This document shows, one piece after another, positions 1 to 4,273 of a stretch of 5,311 nt of DNA (the stretch's first letter is position 1; each line of letters starts with the position of its first letter). A program made the position numbers and the translations under genes. This DNA is from DATGFB01 sp032160545 (GTDB taxonomy: Bacteria; Actinomycetota; Actinomycetes; Mycobacteriales; Jatrophihabitantaceae). The DNA lies in contig JAVHVN010000147.1 in the NCBI GenBank assembly GCA_032160545.1, forward strand, positions 1-5,311, read 5' to 3'. Below the pieces are notes generated by a model, which saw nothing but the letters and a program-made list of their open reading frames with translations, was not told the origin of the DNA and made no database searches.

Positions 1-15
1 GGCTCTACTCGAACC

Positions 16-44
16 GGCTCTGAGGAGTAAGGCTCCGCAGAGTT
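16..44 (-). terminator. Possible terminator hairpin downstream of tRNA-Ser
   Basis: An imperfect hairpin lies just beyond the 3' end of the minus-strand tRNA. CTCTG (18-22) pairs with CAGAG (38-42). After one A/G mismatch, GGAG (24-27) pairs with CTCC (33-36) around a five-base loop, and two G-U pairs could extend the base. No T-run follows on the minus strand, so it is not a canonical intrinsic terminator. It could instead mark the limit of tRNA 3' processing. The stem is visible directly; its function is inferred from position. Confidence 0.35.
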
Positions 45-59
45 CACGTAACAGCACGC

Positions 60-147
60 TGGCGGAGGATAGGGGATTTGAACCCCTGAGGGATTGCTCC
101 CAACCCGCTTTCCAAGCGAGCGCCATAGGCCACTAGGCGAATCCTCC
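60..147 (-). tRNA. tRNA-Ser (anticodon GGA), CCA encoded
   Basis: On the minus strand this folds as a class II tRNA that reads the serine codons UCC and UCU. The acceptor stem pairs GGAGGAT (147-141) with ATCCTCC (70-64). The discriminator base is G (63), as usual for tRNA-Ser, and the CCA tail is encoded at 62-60. The anticodon stem CTCGC/GCGGG closes the loop TTGGAAA, with GGA at positions 113-111. A long variable arm, diagnostic of Ser/Leu/Tyr tRNAs, follows, and then the T arm AGGGG-TTCAAAT-CCCCT. Serine is assigned from the GGA anticodon. It is transcribed divergently from the SRP RNA gene 63 bases away. Confidence 0.97.
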
Positions 148-154
148 GCCGACG

Positions 155-160
155 AGGATA
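155..160 (-). promoter_or_regulatory. Possible -10 element of tRNA-Ser
   Basis: Read on the minus strand, positions 160-155 give TATCCT, a reasonable -10 hexamer, seven bases before the mature 5' end of the tRNA. No good -35 hexamer is evident at the expected distance. The assignment rests on the hexamer and its position only. A stable-RNA gene must have a promoter nearby, and the only space for it is the 63-base divergent spacer. Confidence 0.35.
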
Positions 161-196
161 CGGGCCGCTGTCGGCCGTCGCCGAGCCGGTCTCCCG

Positions 197-202
197 TAGA
201 CT
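197..202 (+). promoter_or_regulatory. Probable -10 element of ffs
   Basis: TAGACT fits the TANNNT pattern of actinobacterial housekeeping -10 elements. It ends eight bases before the first base of the SRP RNA terminal stem (211), the right spacing for a start at about 209-211. No convincing -35 hexamer is seen 16-18 bases upstream, which is common in high-GC actinobacteria. It shares the spacer with the oppositely oriented tRNA promoter. Confidence 0.5.
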
Positions 203-210
203 CGGCCCCC

Positions 211-298
211 GACCCCCCGTGCGGCGCTCATCCTGTGAACCTCCCCAGGGCCGGAAGGCAGCAAGGATAAGCAGGCTCTGGCGGGTGCGCGGGGGGTC
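211..298 (+). ncRNA. ffs: Signal recognition particle RNA, small bacterial (4.5S) type
   Basis: This is the RNA scaffold of the bacterial signal recognition particle. It binds Ffh and contacts FtsY during co-translational targeting of membrane and secreted proteins. The universal domain IV signature is visible: the GGAA tetraloop closed by CC/GG (ccggaagg, 251-258), followed by the conserved Ffh-binding strand gcagcaagg. The ends form a long terminal helix: GACCCCCC (211-218) pairs perfectly with GGGGGGTC (291-298) and the pairing continues inward for about five more pairs. The total of about 88 bases suits the short, Alu-lacking form. It lies just upstream of dnaX, an arrangement I recall from actinobacteria. 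The ends are set by the helix and could be off by a few bases. Confidence 0.93.
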
Positions 299-308
299 CC
301 TCCCTCCT

Positions 309-325
309 CGCCCCCTGCGGGGGTG
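309..325 (+). terminator. GC hairpin after ffs, possible terminator
   Basis: CCCCC (311-315) and GGGGG (319-323) form a stem around TGC. One G-U and one C-G pair extend it to seven pairs (309-325). It lies about ten bases after the end of the SRP RNA terminal helix. No T-tract follows, so termination may be weak or factor-dependent, and some transcripts could read through into dnaX. The hairpin contains the upstream candidate GTG start of dnaX (323), which argues against that start. Confidence 0.4.
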
Positions 326-358
326 GTTGGCGCCCGGGCGTGCGTCGGTGCGGCTGAC

Positions 359-364
359 TACAGT
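359..364 (+). promoter_or_regulatory. Possible -10 element for a leaderless dnaX transcript
   Basis: TACAGT fits TANNNT and ends six bases before the GTG at 371, which is the spacing between a -10 element and a transcription start. Neither candidate dnaX start has a Shine-Dalgarno sequence. A leaderless message starting at or next to 371 would explain this, and leaderless messages are frequent in actinobacteria. No matching -35 hexamer is obvious. The hexamer and spacing are seen; promoter activity is inferred. Confidence 0.4.
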
Positions 365-370
365 CGTCGC

Positions 371-2203
371 GTGGCGGGAAACTCTGGCAGCAATCTCGCG
401 CTCTACCGCAAGTACCGCTCGGCCACCTTCGCCGAGGTCATCGGCCAGGAGCACGTCACCGAGCCGTTGCGGCACGCGCTCGCGAACAACCGCATCAACC
501 ACGCCTACCTGTTCAGCGGCCCGCGCGGATGTGGCAAGACCTCGAGCGCGCGCATCCTCGCCCGGTCGCTGAACTGCCTGCAGGGCCCGACGCCTGACCC
601 GTGCGGCGTCTGCGACTCGTGCCGCGAACTCGCCCCGAACGGGCCGGGCTCGATCGACGTCATCGAGATCGACGCGGCCAGCCACGGTGGTGTCGACGAC
701 GCCCGCGACCTGCGCGAGCGCGCGTTCTTCGCACCCGTCCGCGACCGCTACAAGGTCTACATCATCGACGAGGCGCACATGGTCACGACGCAGGGCTTCA
801 ACGCCCTGCTGAAACTCGTCGAGGAGCCGCCGGACTTCCTCGTCTTCGTCTTCGCCACCACCGAGCCCGACAAGGTGCTCACCACCATCCGCTCGCGTAC
901 GCACCACTACCCGTTCCGCCTCATCCCGCCCGGCGTCATGCGCGCGCACCTCGAGGTGATCTGCAAGGCCGAGGCGATCCAGGTCGAGCCGGCCGTCCTG
1001 CCGCTGGTCGTGCGGGCCGGCGGCGGTTCTGCGCGTGACTCGCTGTCGATCCTCGACCAGTTGCTCGCCGGTGCCGGGCCCGAGGGCGTGACGTACGCAC
1101 GCGCGGTCGCGCTGCTCGGGGTCACCGACGCCGCGCTGCTCGACGACATGCTCGACGCGCTCGCCGCCGGCGATGCCGCCGCGGTGTACGGGACGGTCGA
1201 CCAGGTCGTCGAGGCCGGGCATGACCCGAGGCGCTTCGCCGCCGACCTGCTCGACCGCTTCCGCGACCTGATCCTGCTCGACGCCGTGCCAGACGCGGCC
1301 GCGCGCGGTCTCATCGACGCGCCGCAGGACGCGATCACCGCCATGGCCGATCAGGCGACGCGGCTCGGCGGTGCGACGCTGACCCGCAACGCCGAGATCG
1401 TGCACACGGCGCTGATCGAGATGCGGGGGACGACCGCACCTCGTCTCGTCCTCGAGCTGCTCTGCGCCCGCATGCAGCTGCCCGACGCGACCGCGGACTC
1501 AGCTGCGATCCTGCAGCGCCTGGAGCGGCTCGAGCGGCGCAACGCGGTGCTGGGCGAGGCGCGTCCGGATCAGGCCGCCGCACCGCCCGTGAAGGCCGCA
1601 CCGCCTGTGAAGGCCGCACCGCCCGTGAAGGCCGCACCGCCCGCGCAGGCCGCACCGGCCGCCGCACCGCCCGCGCAGGCCGCCCCTGCGCCGCCCGCAC
1701 CGCCGGCGGTGCCCACTCGGGCCGCGGCGGACAGCTCCCCCGGTGATCTCGACGCCACTGCGTTGCGGCGGCTGTGGCCCGAGGTCCTCGACGTCGTGAA
1801 GCAGACCAGCCGGCGAACCCGGGCGCTGCTCGACAACGCGCAGATCACCGGTGTGTCCGGTGAGCTGGTCACGCTGGGCGCGCCGGCGGCCCTGGCCCGC
1901 ATGATCGGCGAGGACAGCAACACGAGCGTGCTGCGCGACGCACTGACGAACGTGGTCGGTGGCTCGTGGCGCATAGCGGTCGACGGCTCGGGTGCCCCGC
2001 CGCCAGCGGAGCAGGCGGCCCAGGCACCGCGATCCGCCCCGCGCGGCGCGGCGGCCGAGCCCGAGCCCGAGCCCGACCCGCGCGACGACACCGAGCCCGA
2101 CGACGCCGGGTCGGGCCGTACGGGCGCTGCCGACCCCGAGGCCGAGGCGCTGCGTCTGTTGCACGAGCAGCTCGGCGCCCGTCCGGTCGAGGGCACGGGT
2201 TAG
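371..2203 (+). CDS. dnaX: DNA polymerase III subunit gamma/tau
   Basis: DnaX is the ATPase core of the clamp loader, which opens and places the beta clamp on primed DNA and links polymerase cores at the replication fork. Counting from GTG 371 (610 aa), the protein opens with ALYRKYR (10-16). It has Walker A GPRGCGKTS (50-58), zinc cysteines C69, C78, C81 and C84, Walker B with DEAH (133-136), sensor-1 ATTE (162-165) and an arginine-finger SRT (175-177). Collar-domain sequence continues to about residue 390. A Pro/Ala-rich linker with a tandem repeat follows, then a globular tau-specific domain (about 461-538), an acidic Pro-Glu tract (563-578) and a tail, DPEAEALRLLHEQLGAR, resembling the mycobacterial one. 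GTG 323 is an alternative start (626 aa), but it lies in the post-ffs hairpin and neither start has a Shine-Dalgarno. I see no A-rich slippery site like the one that makes gamma in Escherichia coli. Confidence 0.96.
   Translation: MAGNSGSNLALYRKYRSATFAEVIGQEHVTEPLRHALANNRINHAYLFSGPRGCGKTSSARILARSLNCLQGPTPDPCGVCDSCRELAPNGPGSIDVIEIDAASHGGVDDARDLRERAFFAPVRDRYKVYIIDEAHMVTTQGFNALLKLVEEPPDFLVFVFATTEPDKVLTTIRSRTHHYPFRLIPPGVMRAHLEVICKAEAIQVEPAVLPLVVRAGGGSARDSLSILDQLLAGAGPEGVTYARAVALLGVTDAALLDDMLDALAAGDAAAVYGTVDQVVEAGHDPRRFAADLLDRFRDLILLDAVPDAAARGLIDAPQDAITAMADQATRLGGATLTRNAEIVHTALIEMRGTTAPRLVLELLCARMQLPDATADSAAILQRLERLERRNAVLGEARPDQAAAPPVKAAPPVKAAPPVKAAPPAQAAPAAAPPAQAAPAPPAPPAVPTRAAADSSPGDLDATALRRLWPEVLDVVKQTSRRTRALLDNAQITGVSGELVTLGAPAALARMIGEDSNTSVLRDALTNVVGGSWRIAVDGSGAPPPAEQAAQAPRSAPRGAAAEPEPEPDPRDDTEPDDAGSGRTGAADPEAEALRLLHEQLGARPVEGTG
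1577..1678 (+). repeat. 18-bp tandem repeat in dnaX (AAPPVK/AAPPAQ hexapeptides)
   Basis: Three in-frame 18-base units at 1577-1594, 1595-1612 and 1613-1630 encode AAPPVK. The first and third are identical and the second differs only at 1606 (C to T). The next unit (1631-1648) encodes AAPPAQ. A 12-base partial unit (1649-1660) encodes AAPA, and a final unit (1661-1678) repeats AAPPAQ. The array covers residues about 403-436 of DnaX, between the collar domain and the tau-specific domain. It probably forms an extended, flexible tether. Near-identity of adjacent copies suggests recent expansion by slippage, so copy number may vary between strains. Confidence 0.9.
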
Positions 2204-2222
2204 GTCCGGGCCACGCCCGTCA

Positions 2223-2241
2223 GCGGCGGACGAACCGCCGT
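2223..2241 (+). terminator. Weak hairpin after dnaX
   Basis: GGCGG (2225-2229) pairs with CCGCC (2235-2239) around ACGAA, with one C-G and one G-U pair extending the stem. A competing stem, GCGGAC (2226-2231) with GTCCGC (2240-2245), uses the same bases. No T-run follows. It begins about 20 bases after the dnaX stop, so it could attenuate transcription before ybaB. In DNA this rich in GC such stems arise often by chance. Confidence 0.22.
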
Positions 2242-2305
2242 CCGCGCTCTCGAATCCCACCGCCGCCACGGGCGTCGTTCGGCTTTCGCACATCGGCGCA
2301 GGAAG

Positions 2306-2311
2306 TACTGT
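2306..2311 (+). promoter_or_regulatory. Possible -10 element upstream of ybaB
   Basis: TACTGT fits TANNNT and lies in the only appreciable gap (2204-2349) of the protein-coding run. A weak -35-like TTTCGC (2284-2289) sits 16 bases upstream. Transcription would start near 2318 and leave a leader of about 30 bases that includes the Shine-Dalgarno. This could give the ybaB-recR-membrane protein-protease run its own promoter, apart from dnaX. The evidence is pattern and position only. Confidence 0.35.
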
Positions 2312-2334
2312 TGGAGCCTCGCGGACAACCGGGC

Positions 2335-2342
2335 AGAAGGAG
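2335..2342 (+). promoter_or_regulatory. Ribosome binding site of ybaB
   Basis: AGAAGGAG is a strong Shine-Dalgarno sequence, seven bases before the GTG at 2350. It fixes that GTG as the ybaB start rather than the in-frame ATG at 2386. It is the only clear Shine-Dalgarno in front of any of the five protein genes here, which fits ribosomes entering at ybaB and the downstream genes depending on coupling. Confidence 0.8.
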
Positions 2343-2349
2343 CGCAGGC

Positions 2350-2700
2350 GTGAGCGCAGGCGGGGGATTCGGCGGCCAGCCGAACATGCAGCAGCTGATG
2401 AAGCAGGCGCAGAAGATGCAGCAGCAGCTGGCCGTCGCGCAGGCCGAACTCGCGGCGACCGAGGTCACCGGGACGGCCGGAGGCGGCCTGGTCACGGCCA
2501 CGCTGCTGGGGTCCGGTGAGCTCACCTCGATCACGATCGATCCGCGTGCCGTCGACCCCGACGACATCGAGACCTTGCAGGACCTCGTCGTCGCCGCAGT
2601 GCGCGACGCCACCCGCGCGGCGGGCGAGATCGCAGCCGAGAAGATGGGGCCGGTCACCGGTGCGGCGGGTCTGGGCGGTCTGGGCATCCCAGGCCTGTGA
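2350..2700 (+). CDS. ybaB: YbaB/EbfC family nucleoid-associated protein
   Basis: Members of this family are small dimeric DNA-binding proteins associated with the nucleoid and are very often encoded between dnaX and recR, as here. The 116-aa product has a Gln/Lys-rich N-terminal helix (about 13-37, beginning MQQLMKQAQKMQQQ). Next come the family-typical GGG turn (44-46), a beta region ending in ITIDPRAVDPDD, and a second helix (ETLQDLVVAAVRDA). The tail is Gly-rich (GLGGLGIPGL) and seems shorter than the long Pro/Gly tail I recall for the mycobacterial protein. The start is GTG 2350, set by a strong Shine-Dalgarno. Its TGA stop overlaps the recR start. Identification is firm. Its exact cellular role in actinobacteria is not settled, and the name ebfC is equally used. 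Confidence 0.94.
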   Translation: MSAGGGFGGQPNMQQLMKQAQKMQQQLAVAQAELAATEVTGTAGGGLVTATLLGSGELTSITIDPRAVDPDDIETLQDLVVAAVRDATRAAGEIAAEKMGPVTGAAGLGGLGIPGL

Positions 2701-3296
2701 TGTACGAGGGTGCGGTCCAGGACCTCATCGACGAGCTGGGCCGTCTACCCGGTGTGGGGCCGAAGAGCGCGCAGCGCATCGCCTTCCACCTGCTCGCGGC
2801 CGAGCAGGCCGATGTCGAGCGACTTGCCGGGACGTTGATCCGCGTCAAGAACGAGGTCCGCTTCTGCACCGTCTGCGGCAACGTCGCCGAGGCGGAGCAG
2901 TGCCGCATCTGCACCGACCCGCGCCGCGACCCGGCCGTCATCTGCGTCGTCGAGGAGCCGAAGGACGTCATCGCGGTGGAGCGCACCCGTGAGTTCCGGG
3001 GCCGGTACCACGTGCTGGGTGGCGCAATCAGCCCCATCGACGGCATCGGCCCGGACGACCTGCGCATCCGCGAGTTGCTGGCCCGGTTGCGCGACGGCGT
3101 GGTCACCGAACTCATCCTCGCCACCGACCCGAACCTCGAGGGCGAGGCGACAGCGACATATCTGGCGCGCATGATCAACCCCATGGGCCTGACTGTCACT
3201 CGCCTCGCGAGCGGCCTTCCGGTCGGCGGCGACCTCGAGTACGCCGACGAGGTGACCTTGGGGCGGGCGTTCTCCGGACGCCGCCGGATTGACTGA
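2700..3296 (+). CDS. recR: Recombination mediator protein RecR
   Basis: RecR acts with RecO (and RecF) to help load RecA on gapped single-stranded DNA during recombinational repair, forming a ring-shaped DNA clamp. The 198-aa protein shows the family architecture in full. A helix-hairpin-helix lies near the N terminus (LPGVGPKSAQR, 16-26). A four-cysteine zinc site follows (C56, C59, C68, C71). The Toprim domain starts near residue 79 and contains VVEEPKD (83-89) and ATDPNLEGEATATYL. The C-terminal segment includes the conserved SGLPVGGDLEYADEVTLGRA. The start is ATG 2700, whose A is the last base of the ybaB TGA. GTG 2697 would add one residue and is less likely. No Shine-Dalgarno is seen, so translation is probably coupled to ybaB. 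Length is normal for the family. Confidence 0.97.
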   Translation: MYEGAVQDLIDELGRLPGVGPKSAQRIAFHLLAAEQADVERLAGTLIRVKNEVRFCTVCGNVAEAEQCRICTDPRRDPAVICVVEEPKDVIAVERTREFRGRYHVLGGAISPIDGIGPDDLRIRELLARLRDGVVTELILATDPNLEGEATATYLARMINPMGLTVTRLASGLPVGGDLEYADEVTLGRAFSGRRRID

Positions 3297-4273
3297 TGAC
3301 CCCACCGACCATCCTCCCGGCGCGCCGCCGACGTGGGCTGTTCTGGCTCGCGGTCCTGGTCGCGATCACAGCCGTTACCGCCATAGCCGTCGGCAGCCTG
3401 GTCGCGTACCAGGGTTACGCCGAGACCTCAGGACCTGAGGGCGCCGTCCGCGGCTACTTCGCCGCGCTGCAGCGGGCCGATGCCGCGGCCGCGCTCGGCT
3501 TCGGTGACATCCCGTCCGGCCCGCACACGCTGCTCACCGCGACCGTGCTGAAAGAGCAGCGGGCCATCGCGCCGATCCGCAACCTCACCATCGGCGCGGT
3601 GCAGCGGCAGGGCGACCAGGCGACCGTGCAGGTCGACTGGACCCTCGACTTCGGGACGACTCACATCGCGGCCCACGACTCGATCGACGTCCGCAAGCAC
3701 GGCTATTCGTGGCGGCTCTCCGCGGTCGCCGCCCGCACCCGGTTGCAGCTCGGCCAGGCGAAGTCACGGGCCGCGATCGTCGGCGCCGCGATCCCGTCCG
3801 ACGACGTGCTGGTGTTCCCGGGTGCGGCGCCGGTGCGCATGGACACCCCCTACCTGCAGGTCGACCCGGGCAGCAGTGTGATCACCCTGTCCTCCGGTGG
3901 CCTCACCTCGCTGGCGATCGTCGCCACACCCGGCGGCCGCACGCAGGCGAAGAGCGCCGTGGTCGCCGCACTGCAGTCCTGCCTGCGGGCCGGCGCCGAC
4001 CCGCGGTGCCCGCTGCCCGACCACCGCGCCGTTCCCGGTTCGGCGCGCGGCACGCTGAGCGCCGATGCCGCCGACCGGTTGTCGGTGCTGGTCGCCGACG
4101 ACCCGGCCGGCTTGTTGCAGGTCAACGGCACGATCGACGCCACGGGGCAGTACACGGTCCTCGACTTCGACAACACCGCGTCGCAGCACCGCGGTGCCAT
4201 GACGATCCCGGTCCGGGCGACGGCGTACGCGGTAGGTCCGCTCGTCGTGAACTGGGTGGACGGTGCCGTGTGA
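3296..4273 (+). CDS. Membrane-anchored extracytoplasmic protein of unknown function
   Basis: I do not recognise this 325-aa protein as a named family. It begins with a short basic segment (RRRR, 10-13) and one hydrophobic helix (about 15-38), without an obvious cleavage site, so it should sit N-in with about 285 residues outside the membrane. The segment after the helix (GAVRGYFAALQRADAAAALGF, about 49-69) and the strand-rich stretch ending in YSWRL resemble NTF2-like/DUF4878-type accessory domains of actinobacterial exported proteins. The second half contains two cysteines (C229 and C238, the latter followed by Pro) that could form a disulfide, followed by strand-like sequence. ATG 3296 shares its A with the recR TGA stop, and its own TGA overlaps the protease start, so coupled translation with both neighbours is likely. 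A role beside the protease is inference from position. It lacks the sequence and size of EccB. Confidence 0.88.
   Translation: MTPPTILPARRRRGLFWLAVLVAITAVTAIAVGSLVAYQGYAETSGPEGAVRGYFAALQRADAAAALGFGDIPSGPHTLLTATVLKEQRAIAPIRNLTIGAVQRQGDQATVQVDWTLDFGTTHIAAHDSIDVRKHGYSWRLSAVAARTRLQLGQAKSRAAIVGAAIPSDDVLVFPGAAPVRMDTPYLQVDPGSSVITLSSGGLTSLAIVATPGGRTQAKSAVVAALQSCLRAGADPRCPLPDHRAVPGSARGTLSADAADRLSVLVADDPAGLLQVNGTIDATGQYTVLDFDNTASQHRGAMTIPVRATAYAVGPLVVNWVDGAV

Noticed and set aside
1..20. T-loop-like TTCGAGT on the minus strand (12-6), possible second tRNA end
   Set aside because: The flanking five bases on each side do not pair as a T stem and no acceptor end is visible.
60..147. tRNA-Ser as an integration (att) site
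   Set aside because: No integrase, direct repeat of the tRNA 3' end or foreign-looking sequence is seen in the window.
44..1405. Long open frame on the minus strand (453 codons) across the tRNA, ffs and the first part of dnaX
   Set aside because: It crosses two structured RNA genes and lies antisense to the conserved ATPase domain of dnaX. Its translation is Arg/Asp/Gly/Val-rich low-complexity sequence without motifs, typical of antisense frames in GC-rich DNA.
1577..1678. CRISPR-like repeat array
   Set aside because: The 18-base units are directly adjacent without spacers and keep the dnaX reading frame, so this is a coding tandem repeat.
371..2203. Programmed frameshift making a short gamma form of DnaX
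   Set aside because: I found no A-rich slippery heptamer like the Escherichia coli site. The repeat region has only isolated AAG codons.
1499..2293. Minus-strand open frame antisense to the 3' half of dnaX
   Set aside because: Its repeats (LRGRCG and LHGRCG types) only mirror the dnaX linker repeat. No domain or ribosome site is visible.
3296..4273. EccB or other type VII membrane subunit
   Set aside because: The one-helix topology is similar, but the protein is shorter than EccB as I recall it and lacks its characteristic N-terminal sequence.
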